A stretch of 64,000 bases of DNA, from positions 372,001 to 436,000 of the forward strand of contig LT598468.1 of NCBI GenBank assembly GCA_900074745.1, given 5' to 3'. Positions 27,164 through 35,438 of the stretch are shown here, in pieces (position 1 is the first letter of the stretch; each line of letters begins with the position of its first letter). The position numbers and the translations under genes are program-made. The notes below the pieces were generated by a model, which was not told the DNA's origin, did no database searches, and saw nothing but the letters and a program-made list of their open reading frames with translations. This stretch comes from Lachancea mirantina. Its lineage: Eukaryota; Ascomycota; Saccharomycetes; Saccharomycetales; Saccharomycetaceae.

Positions 27164-27748
27164 ATGACTAGCGCCCACTCCCATGTAACTAATGAAAAAA
27201 CCTCTCTGTCTGACACCGAGCTGAAGTTGCCCAGACAGATTTTCAAGCGCCGCATCCAACACGAATGGGCGGAGAGAAAGGTTCTGATGATCTCACGGTT
27301 GTTGCTATATGTGGCTTCTTTAAGTTTACTCATTTACAGCGCGGCTGTGGATAATTTTGCGATGATGCTACCATCTTACTTTGGCATCGCCCTGTTCGTT
27401 TTTGCTGGTATCTTCTTCAGCCCCTACAGAGCATTAACCGTTCACGACAAGATGCTCTTCATGGAAGAAGTTCTCGAGGTGAATCCCAGACTGGATATGG
27501 AAAAATGGGATGTTGTTGCCGCTCAAAGCAATCACGCCATGTTCGCGGAAGGTTCGCGTAAGAATCCTTACTTTTTTTTCGATGGTGAGTCCTGCCACCA
27601 GCTTTTCCAAACATTTGTGAACTCTTACGCTAAGGAAATGAAGGTGGATCAAGGACAAGAACCAAGAGGAAACATCGTGGAACAAGCCGCTACTTACCAT
27701 TTGCAGAAGCTAACCGAGAAATGGACTCAGATGAGTAACAACCAGTGA
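27164..27748 (+). CDS. DUP (DUP240/COS)-like two-pass membrane protein
   Basis: A 194-aa protein from the ATG at 27164. Two adjacent membrane segments lie at about residues 40-62 and 67-87. They are followed by a cytosolic region with W115, SNHAMFAEG and the pattern KNPYFFFDGESCHQLFQTFV (133-152), which resembles the DUP domain of S. cerevisiae DUP240 proteins (PRM8, PRM9, MST27, MST28) and COS proteins. DUP240 members act in ER-Golgi traffic with COPI/COPII. S. cerevisiae has no DUP gene at this syntenic place. A single short member here may be an ancestral-type copy; family assignment is from memory of the motif. Confidence 0.7.
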   Translation: MTSAHSHVTNEKTSLSDTELKLPRQIFKRRIQHEWAERKVLMISRLLLYVASLSLLIYSAAVDNFAMMLPSYFGIALFVFAGIFFSPYRALTVHDKMLFMEEVLEVNPRLDMEKWDVVAAQSNHAMFAEGSRKNPYFFFDGESCHQLFQTFVNSYAKEMKVDQGQEPRGNIVEQAATYHLQKLTEKWTQMSNNQ

Positions 27749-28499
27749 GCATCTGGCAAGGCACAAACATAGACAAAATCTTATGACTTTATAACACCCT
27801 TTAAGAAAACATACAAAATTGGTGTAAATATCGGTTGTCAGGTGGATAGACGTTGCGATGCATACGCAGAAAAGACGTACCTTCCCCCCAAACTACAAAG
27901 CTTCAAACATCACATCTTGAACATTTGCTCACTACGGGTGAAGCATACATATTTGAATAGGCCCACATATGTATCATGCGAGCAGACTCGGTGGCAACAC
28001 CGCGTGATATCAGTGTCAGAATGCTCAAAAGTGACCTGTCCATAGCCTATGTGTTGCTTCTCGAGGAAGAAGCTTACCATGTTTCTATGTCTTTCGCTTG
28101 AAGCTATGGATTTTAAACTTCACGTGGCTTTCAATAACCCTACTAGAGAAATCTTTGACGACAGTTGGAACTAAAACTATTTAGCAAAAAGCTGTTCAGA
28201 AATCATCTCAAGTGACTAAGGATAGAAAAATGGGAACTGCTTCATGCGTCAAAAAGTTGCTGAAGTTTGCTTTCGATGCCTCCATCGCATCGTTGTCGTG
28301 TAAATGACAAATTAACCACGTGATGTCTTTTTCGGAGCCCCGTTAAGCTGCTCGGCCCGAGATCTTCCGAGACAAGTATCGAGGGCATCGCCTTCAAAAA
28401 GGGCGATCTATCCAACTCGTCAGTAAGTTGATCTGCTAATGAAAGCGCACCTCTTAGAAGTCCTAAATCAATCATTCGTCGAGCTTTAAACAGCATTTC
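27749..28499. other. Intergenic stretch before ANT1
   Basis: About 750 bp between two genes in tandem. CACGTG boxes occur at 28121-28126 and 28317-28322; the latter is about 180 bp upstream of the ANT1 start. No gene is seen. Confidence 0.55.
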
Positions 28500-29474
28500 A
28501 TGTCAGCTACGTTAGAGAGTGCTTTAACCGGAGCGTTAGCGTCCTGTCTGGCCAATACGATCGTGTATCCTTTAGATCTGATAAAGGCTATTATACAGAC
28601 GCAACAGAAAGATGATCAGAACGAGGATCAGGATGAAACGTCAGCCGAGAAAAATGAGACCAAATATCGCAATTTGATGACTGTCTTGTTGGACATCATC
28701 AAGGAAAAAGGTCTCACTGGAATCTACAGAGGTCTCCCTGAATCCATTGCCGCAGGCTTTGTGCAGAACTTTTCGTACTTTTTCTGGTACAGCAATGCCA
28801 GAAATTGGTACTATAGGTTGAAAATGGCTCGGCACAAATCCAAGTCTTTTTCGACAACAGAGGAACTTATATTAGGAATTGTCGCTGCTTCAATATCCCA
28901 GGTATTCACGAATCCCATTGGGGTTCTGGCAACTTGCAAACAGACTTCTGCAGATACTAGCCGGTCTAATATCTTAGAGATAGCGCGGGACGTTTACCGT
29001 CAAAACGGCAAGATTACAGATTTTTGGCGAGGCTTCAAAGTGTCTCTTGTTTTGACCATTAACCCTTCGATCACGTATACCTCGTATGAGCGGTTAAAAA
29101 CCATTTTTTTGAAACTTAATCAGTTCACCGACAGTGGAATCGCAGATACTTCTGCTCAACTGACACCCGGCCAAAACTTTCTTTTAGGCGTCATTTCTAA
29201 GATTATTTCGACACTTGTCACGCAACCTCTGATAGTGTCTAAAGCGTGTCTGCAAAAAGCAGGCTCCAAATTCACCACTTTTCAAGAAGTCTTGGTATAC
29301 CTCTACAAAAAAGGTGGAATATTGAACCTTTGGAGAGGCCTCGTTCCGCAAATTTTGAAAGGTGTTCTGGTTCAGGGCTTTTTGTTCATGTTCAAAGGCG
29401 AGCTTTCAAAACTTTTGCGGGTTCTTTCCCTTTATCTGAAGGTTGCCGTTACACGCAGATATAAAATTACCTGA
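28500..29474 (+). CDS. ANT1: Peroxisomal adenine nucleotide carrier Ant1
   Basis: Mitochondrial-carrier-family protein (SLC25) that imports ATP into peroxisomes in exchange for AMP, needed for medium-chain fatty acid activation. The 324-aa protein (S. cerevisiae 328) has three carrier repeats with signature motifs YPLDLIKAIIQ (repeat 1), NPIGVLATCKQ (repeat 2, degenerate as in the family) and QPLIVSKACLQ (repeat 3). A charged loop rich in Asp, Glu, Gln and Asn sits near residues 35-55. Ortholog of YPR128C. Confidence 0.95.
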   Translation: MSATLESALTGALASCLANTIVYPLDLIKAIIQTQQKDDQNEDQDETSAEKNETKYRNLMTVLLDIIKEKGLTGIYRGLPESIAAGFVQNFSYFFWYSNARNWYYRLKMARHKSKSFSTTEELILGIVAASISQVFTNPIGVLATCKQTSADTSRSNILEIARDVYRQNGKITDFWRGFKVSLVLTINPSITYTSYERLKTIFLKLNQFTDSGIADTSAQLTPGQNFLLGVISKIISTLVTQPLIVSKACLQKAGSKFTTFQEVLVYLYKKGGILNLWRGLVPQILKGVLVQGFLFMFKGELSKLLRVLSLYLKVAVTRRYKIT

Positions 29475-29520
29475 AAAATGTATATTCATTTCCTGTAAGA
29501 TTTGCATAATTTAGCTACCT

Positions 29521-30534
29521 TTATTCCGCCATTTCGTATCTCCCACCAACAGTGGTGAATCCTGACAAGAACTCGTTTATCTTACTCAATTCCTCGGGGC
29601 TCAATTTCTTCAAGGCCATGTTTTCACTCACTCTTGCAGCAGTGGAACCGCCTGGAATTGGCAAAAGGTGCGTGCCTGTGTATTTTTCGTTCAAAGATCT
29701 AACCCACCCAAGGGCCACCTGAGGTAACGTTATCCCAGTCTTGCTCTTTGCGACGATTTCTCTCTTGAGGAATTCTACTAGCAAGAGATTTGAGTTCATC
29801 GAATCACCTTGAAATCTTTTCAAACGCAGACGGAAGTCACCTTCAGGAATGTCCTTCAGACCGGCAATGTTGCCTGTTAAAAGCCCACGACCCAGAGGCG
29901 AATAACAAAGCACTGGCAACCCTAATTCGTTGCAGGCATCCAAGACTCCATTGAAAATATTATCCCTGGAGAACAATGAAACCTCGATCTCAACGCTGCA
30001 CAGATACTGCCCATAATCCGCGTGGATAGCTCTGATCTGCTCGGCAGTGACTTCGCTCAGGGAAATGCCCCCGATAAGGCCCCTTTTAATTGCGTCAACC
30101 ATCGCATCGAAGGTTTCCCTGGGGTACAATTTGTCACCAGCAAGCTCAGCATCAATTCTTGCCACTTCGTAGATGTCAATGGGCCCGCCAAAGTGCTCAA
30201 CGCAGGTTTCGATGGATTTTGTCACATCGGCATAACTGCCTTTGGGTTTGAGCGAGGGGACATCTATGCTACCTTTGCAGTTGAAAATCATCTTGCTCCT
30301 GTTTTGTGGACGAGCTTTCAAATAGTCCCTGGCTAGATGCAAGTTGCTGAATTCGGGTCCATAAAATTCACCAATATTGTAGAGTCCAATCTCGCCTGAA
30401 AGCTCGACGGCCTCATCGATTGCCTTAAACGACTGTTCCTTGCGTGTGGGTTCACTGCGCCACGTATGTCCCATCAGACCGTATCCGGTAGGGATTTTAA
30501 AATGTAATTCTCTCAATTCCTTGGCGTTCAACAT
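29521..30534 (-). CDS. Aldo-keto reductase, YPR127W-type (pyridoxal reductase group)
   Basis: A 337-aa NADPH-dependent reductase of the TIM-barrel AKR superfamily, ortholog of YPR127W (345 aa, putative pyridoxine 4-dehydrogenase). Tyr58 and Lys87 of the catalytic tetrad are in LYNIGEFYG and FNCKG. The usual Asp is Asn53, and the usual His position reads YEVARID (residues 122-128). As I recall, S. pombe Plr1 shares these changes, so they mark the subfamily rather than damage. The cofactor region LPIPGGSTAARVSENM is near the C-terminus. Converges with ANT1 (46 bp). Confidence 0.93.
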   Translation of the reverse strand: MLNAKELRELHFKIPTGYGLMGHTWRSEPTRKEQSFKAIDEAVELSGEIGLYNIGEFYGPEFSNLHLARDYLKARPQNRSKMIFNCKGSIDVPSLKPKGSYADVTKSIETCVEHFGGPIDIYEVARIDAELAGDKLYPRETFDAMVDAIKRGLIGGISLSEVTAEQIRAIHADYGQYLCSVEIEVSLFSRDNIFNGVLDACNELGLPVLCYSPLGRGLLTGNIAGLKDIPEGDFRLRLKRFQGDSMNSNLLLVEFLKREIVAKSKTGITLPQVALGWVRSLNEKYTGTHLLPIPGGSTAARVSENMALKKLSPEELSKINEFLSGFTTVGGRYEMAE

Positions 30535-31650
30535 AATTCTTGGCTAATTGTCAGGCAGCTTTCTTGAAACCTAGTTTCTGGTTCTTGGCGATCTCAATGG
30601 CTAAAGAATCTGCGCTTGAAAATCCCAGTTATGATTGAGGATGTTGGTCAACTCCCGGACTATTCAATTCAGTCTCGAACTTTCTTGTTTTATACCATTC
30701 CACTCGTTTAACGGAGTTTCTTGTGACCATGGCTCTAAGCCGGACTTCAAAGTTAGACTCGAAGAACGGATTTGCTCAAAATCAAGCTAGGGGGCCTGTA
30801 AGAATCCCGGATTAGATGATCTTCACAATTAGTCAGCCTCACGTTTTTACATGCGTCTAGCGTCCTTGTTGATACGATCCGCGTGAACAAAAAGCACAGC
30901 GGCAAATTCAGTTGTAGACGGCGGCATTCCTCGAATTTCAGTATGCGGAATCTGATCTGGAAAACCTGATCAACTTGACCAATGAAATTTCAAGGTATTC
31001 GTGTGATCATCAAGAGTTTTAGAGTGATTGATGTAGCACTGTGGGAGTGATGGAATATGAAGCTTCATGGAAGGCGTTTCATCAAAAAGGATGCTCGATG
31101 GGATACATTCCAAGACTTTGAGTAAATTGCATAAAAACTAGCGAGGCCACTACGGCAGCGTTTCAATTGATGGTTGAAGTCCTCAAAAGGTTTCTTTATG
31201 AGCGAAAGGCGATTCGCAGCCCAGGCGGCAACGATGCAGATGATTATTGAGCGTATTTATAGCAAATCTAGCAGAAAAATCAGAGATATGATCAGCGGGT
31301 AACAACTTTGTACGAATACTCATGAGTATATATCTCTTTGTACGCTAGTAGGCTGACTTGCACAATTTGTATCACTATCCACGCAAATGCCCAAAAGTAC
31401 TCATCCGTACACCAAGCCGCTCATTACTCACTGGTCAAGTCTGTAATACCGCGAGCAAGTAACCGTCAAGAGCGCCAGCTGGCGATGCCTTCCTCTCGGA
31501 TTGTGTGCCATCGTCATTAGTAGTAAACGGTTTGAGTAGTTTTCTATAAAGGAGTGTATTTTAGTTTCTGATCGGTGCGTTCGTAGTAGACGAAGAAACA
31601 AAAGTGGTATGTACATAATGCTGGGACGGGAGCGCATTTGAAATCGGAGC
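30535..31650. other. 1.1-kb stretch upstream of the reductase gene
   Basis: It lies between the reductase start and the YLH47 stop (both minus strand). No ORF with family likeness, no RNA gene and no repeat is recognised. S. cerevisiae has only a dubious ORF (YPR126C) at the equivalent place. Confidence 0.55.
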
Positions 31651-33003
31651 TCAGTTTTGTGGGTTTTGGTTCTGGTTTTGGTTTTGAGAGCTCGTGGCTG
31701 TGCGGTTTTGCTTGTCGATGTCGTCAAGACTCAAGTTGTCTTTCACACGAACAAGAGCACTCTTTTCTTGCTGTTCTTCCTCTTTCATTATTTCCTCTTG
31801 TTCCTTGAGTTGTGCCATCTTGGACTTGTGAGTCGCAGACAATTCTTCGACGACATTGACCTTGACTTCGTGGTACAACTCGTCGGGGATCCCGCTCAGA
31901 ACGTCGCACAAAGCGTCGTAAAGCGTTTTCTTGGAACTGATATCCCCGTAGGCGAACGCGGTAGCCATGATCAGCAAAGTGGACGGGATCTTTTCCTTGA
32001 GCCTCATGTTGAGCCACACCTTGAGATTCTCGCGCAGCAAAGACTCCTCAACGTTGAGGTTGCGGATACCACGCGACGCGCACGCGGTGCGGAGTTCTGA
32101 GGAGTCGAGCTGGTCAACACCTTCGTAAAAGATCGAAAAGTCGTCTTTCTTGAGCTCCAGCATCTTGTACCTGATACGATATCGCAGCATCACGTCTGTG
32201 CCGAACGGTTGCAGGTTGATGTATTTGGCCAACGCGGTCAGGTAGGACCGAGTAACGTTGTCCAAGACGGTATCGTCCGTGAACAGGCGTGCCACTTGGA
32301 TAAGCTGCTGACGGGACTCCGGTTCGCCCGTTGCGCGTACATGCTGGTAGAACCGGTTGAACACGAGTTTTTGGTCGTCGCTGATGTCTGCGGGCTTGAA
32401 ATGGGTCTTGTCGCTCTTGATGATCTCCGAGACCAACGCGCGTGTTTTACGCAGGTTCGATAACTTTGTCTGCTTGTCTTTGTTGGATTCGTACGTCGAA
32501 GGCAGCATGTTGGGGAAAAGCTTCAGCGCGACTGGCAGCAATAGTTCGGCGAAAGGCACGAGCACGAACGCGGAAAACGGTACCAGTCTGATAACGTCGG
32601 TCGTTGTACGCTTCAATTGACGCATTTCTCTTCTTGAGAGCTCGTATCCGGACGACATCTTGAACAAAAGTCGCCACGAGATTTTGATTTCCAGACCCAG
32701 CAGTTTGGTTCCGTCCCAGTAGTGCTGTGCCTCATGTTTAACTCTCGACCATAACGACGGTTTGGGTCCAGGTGCAGCCACAGGTAACGTCTGGCTGCTG
32801 GGATCACTCTTGGGCAACCCTGGAGCCGTTTGTGGGTTAATCTGCGACTTAATCTGCGACTTGATCTGGGATTCGCTTGAGCCATTTTCAGTCGCCAATT
32901 GGCGACTGAAAATCCGCGTATTTACAGCGAGTAAACGGGAACTTTTCCTAGCAGAGACTTGCGTCCGTAAGCAGTGCTGCTTCAGATGAACTGAGCGCAA
33001 CAT
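31651..33003 (-). CDS. YLH47: LETM1-like mitochondrial inner membrane protein (Ylh47/Mdm38)
   Basis: K+/H+ homeostasis and ribosome-binding protein of the mitochondrial inner membrane. The start is the ATG at 33003 (MLRSVHLKQHCLRTQVSARKSSR, a basic Ser-rich presequence), giving 450 aa (S. cerevisiae Ylh47 454). The LETM1 core reads LSRREMRQLKRTTTDVIRLVPFSAFVLVPFAELLLPVALKLFPNMLPSTY, with one membrane span. A coiled coil follows (KSKMAQLKEQEEIMKEEEQ) and the tail is NQ-rich. Position matches YPR125W. In an unduplicated genome it may represent both YLH47 and MDM38 functions. CACGTG lies 119-124 bp upstream. Confidence 0.92.
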   Translation of the reverse strand: MLRSVHLKQHCLRTQVSARKSSRLLAVNTRIFSRQLATENGSSESQIKSQIKSQINPQTAPGLPKSDPSSQTLPVAAPGPKPSLWSRVKHEAQHYWDGTKLLGLEIKISWRLLFKMSSGYELSRREMRQLKRTTTDVIRLVPFSAFVLVPFAELLLPVALKLFPNMLPSTYESNKDKQTKLSNLRKTRALVSEIIKSDKTHFKPADISDDQKLVFNRFYQHVRATGEPESRQQLIQVARLFTDDTVLDNVTRSYLTALAKYINLQPFGTDVMLRYRIRYKMLELKKDDFSIFYEGVDQLDSSELRTACASRGIRNLNVEESLLRENLKVWLNMRLKEKIPSTLLIMATAFAYGDISSKKTLYDALCDVLSGIPDELYHEVKVNVVEELSATHKSKMAQLKEQEEIMKEEEQQEKSALVRVKDNLSLDDIDKQNRTATSSQNQNQNQNPQN

Positions 33004-33365
33004 GTTTGAATTTGAGTGACCAAAGGTGGTGCAAAATGGTAAAAGCCGCTTCTTCAAATTTCATACATTGAAAAAGACGATGCTATGGAATTCCTGGAAT
33101 CCCGATGGCCGGGAAAGTGAGCACGTGATCTTAAATACAAGAATCAAGCCATAGGACGCGCTTTGGACAGCTGGGCAAATTATGCTCTTTATATATATAG
33201 TTGGATAGCTGGGCAACCGCTTTATGTAGTCCTATTTTACAGGCTCTTGCAGAGCCTCTGGGTTAGACTCATTAGAAATAAGTACTTCCGTACCAGTTAT
33301 ACATCCCGGGCCGCAGCTATCGCTCTATGTTCATTACCATCATTATCATTACCACGTCATCATTA
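33004..33365. other. YLH47 promoter region
   Basis: About 360 bp holding CACGTG (33122-33127), a TATATATA run near 33190-33200 and a 13-bp direct repeat CATCATTATCATT (33338-33350, and 33358-33370 overlapping the end of the next gene). No gene is seen. Confidence 0.5.
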
Positions 33366-34448
33366 TCATTGCGTCGCATCCTCATCTTTGGTCATTCTTG
33401 CATGCCGTCTCAATGCGGACAAATCGAGTCCCGAGTGGTCGTGGCAGGCCTTCGTCTCGACGTGTTCGTGCCCGAGCCGTAGCACATGGTCGATCTGGTC
33501 CAGCGGCTGCGCAACAAGCAGCAGGCCCGGGTTCGAGAAAAGCGACGAAGAGCTCGACGAGCACGACGACTTGTCAATCACAGAGAACCCCGACCGCACA
33601 CGGTGCGGACTGGCCACTTCAGCACCATCGGCTGCGCCGGTTTCGTCGCTGCGTTTTCTCGGATAGAGACTTTGCAGGAAATTCACGAGTCGCGTCGCAT
33701 GGACAGGCGGCACGTCGCCGCACACCTCGAGCTCTGCGCCCAGATCGCTCACACGGACACACCCGACTCCGTCGCCCACTTCTGTCGTAACGTCGCAAGG
33801 CTCATACACGCGCTCGTAGTTAGTGACCCGCCGCTCGAAGTCCCGGTAGCACCACGCCTTGTCGCTGCGATGCATGTAGTCCGGCGAGCAGTGCACCTTG
33901 TGCACGATATTGCGGTGTACGACGCGCTCGTCGCGACACACGCTCTCCAGAAACACAACGCTGGCAGCGGACGCACACAGCACGCCTACCGCACTCTTGA
34001 TCAACGCGCGCCGCGCGCGCGTTGTATTGGTCGCGTCAAAAACGCCCACATGCCGCTCCGTGCCCCCGTTCAGCCACTCGCACAGCTTCGCTAGCGTCCG
34101 CATCGCGATCCCGTCCCGCACCAGGACCGCGCCGCGGTCCTGCGTGTCGAAGAGCCCCTGGTTACCCGGCTCCCCAGCGTCGGCGGCGCTCCCGCTTAAC
34201 TCCGCTTCGCCCTCCGGCTCCAAGTCGTCGCTCATTCTGCACGGCTGCAGCGTCACCGTCCGTCTTAGCTCCGGGCGCTCGTCATCACTTTGTACGTCAA
34301 GCGTCCGCCGTTCTTTGCCCGCGTTGAAAAGCCGGCTCGCCTGCGCGTCTCCGTACACGTTCTGGTAGTACCGTACTAGTCGCTCCGCGATGTACGACTT
34401 GCCACGCGCCGGCAGACCGACCATACATATTATCAGCTTGTCTTGCAT
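33366..34448 (-). CDS. 6-phosphofructo-2-kinase-like protein without phosphatase domain
   Basis: A 360-aa protein from the ATG at 34448 (MQDKLIICMVGLPARGKSYIAERLVRYYQ). The 6PF2K kinase fold is visible: Walker A GLPARGKS near residue 11, the sugar-phosphate-binding FNAGKERR near 39, Walker B-type GVFDATNTTRARR near 140, and the CSPDY...DFERRVTNYERVYEPCD region near 190-220 that resembles S. cerevisiae Fbp26/Pfk26. The bisphosphatase RHG motif is absent; the C-terminal 100 residues are Ser-rich and unrelated. An acidic insert (about 45-100) separates kinase motifs. It could make fructose-2,6-bisphosphate or be a diverged regulator like YLR345W. The gene is much more GC-rich than its neighbours and has no S. 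cerevisiae counterpart between YLH47 and CTR1/SPT6. Confidence 0.85.
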   Translation of the reverse strand: MQDKLIICMVGLPARGKSYIAERLVRYYQNVYGDAQASRLFNAGKERRTLDVQSDDERPELRRTVTLQPCRMSDDLEPEGEAELSGSAADAGEPGNQGLFDTQDRGAVLVRDGIAMRTLAKLCEWLNGGTERHVGVFDATNTTRARRALIKSAVGVLCASAASVVFLESVCRDERVVHRNIVHKVHCSPDYMHRSDKAWCYRDFERRVTNYERVYEPCDVTTEVGDGVGCVRVSDLGAELEVCGDVPPVHATRLVNFLQSLYPRKRSDETGAADGAEVASPHRVRSGFSVIDKSSCSSSSSSLFSNPGLLLVAQPLDQIDHVLRLGHEHVETKACHDHSGLDLSALRRHARMTKDEDATQ

Positions 34449-35438
34449 CGTGTGTGTTTCTGGCACCAAAGTCTTGCACAAAGTCTGGTACACTTTGTTC
34501 CGCTTCGCAGCCCGTTCTAGTTTTGTATGTCGGAACTTGACGCGACGACTCTGCGCTAAGTTTCGTTTCGTGTCCGCCTTTGTCTGTTTCCCCGCTTACA
34601 AGCTCTTTTGCGCCCTGCACCTTAGTTGCTTGCTTTTCTGGCTTCCAGCGTTTCGCCGTTGGGGAGAGGCTTCCATCCTGACACCGCACCTTTCGCCCAG
34701 AGACGCTGATCAGCTGGCTGATCAGCGTCATGGCCGTGCGGGGTTCCGCACACAGAAACCCACCGAGAGGCAGCAGAAGAATTTTCCGAGAGTTGGGGAA
34801 AATGCGCGATCAGGGATGACCCGGGTTTGTGGTTGTTCCTGTCGGCATGGCAGGCGTTTTTCCGGAAGGAAGCCGAGATCGCATGGTACGAGGTGCGGCG
34901 GTGCGGGGTAAACGGGAGGAAAACGGGTAGAACAGTGTCACAGTTGACGGCGTGGGTGCACGGATGGACTCAAATGAGATATTGGGCACGTGGTCGAGTC
35001 ATTGCAGGTCTTACTTTGTTTCTCCTCCGTGAGTGCGTCTAACACCGTTTTCTGGTTTTCTGGTTTGTGGTTTGAGGTTTGTGGTTTAGACGGTGGCATG
35101 GTGGTGTCAATTTGCACACATGCTCCGTGGTGCTTCTCATACAATTGCAATATAGAGCGACGCACCGTCGTTTCCAGTGTGCCATTATATAGCGAAATTA
35201 AGCTTATCTTGGCATCTGTGGGCATGCCCGTGCAAATGGAGGACCCCTTAAAAAACGGGTTTCCTTTAGGGCGGCTGGGGCCAGAAGGAGCGGCCGGAAG
35301 TTTCGTTCGAAACGATACGTCCGAGGACCGGCTGCCCCCTTTTTTTCTTTGGTCCATTCGACCGTCAAAATAGCCGCCGATGTATGCGAGGAGGGCCAGT
35401 GTCGTTTCAAAAAACATTATTATACACTTTCTACGATT
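34449..35438. other. GC-rich gap between the kinase gene and SPT6
   Basis: About 1 kb upstream of the 6PF2K-like gene and downstream of SPT6. Open frames on both strands look like composition effects. It contains four G/T-rich heptads at 35062-35089. An ATG-started minus-strand frame at 34938-35417 (159 codons) begins 22 bp past the SPT6 stop, but has no family likeness and is not called. Confidence 0.5.
35062..35089. repeat. Four tandem GGTTTGN heptads
   Basis: GGTTTGT, GGTTTGA, GGTTTGT, GGTTTAG in direct succession, preceded by two CTGGTTTTC-like words. A short G/T-rich tract on the + strand in the 3' flank of SPT6. Confidence 0.75.

Noticed and set aside
33398-34094. Long + strand frames (130 and 202 codons) opposite the 6PF2K-like gene
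   Set aside because: Antisense shadows of a GC-rich gene; the minus strand carries clear kinase motifs.
34938-35417. 159-codon ATG-started minus-strand frame just downstream of SPT6
   Set aside because: GC-rich gap where frames on both strands are open; no domain, no recognisable homolog, odd composition. It begins 22 bp after the SPT6 stop and probably overlaps the SPT6 3' UTR.
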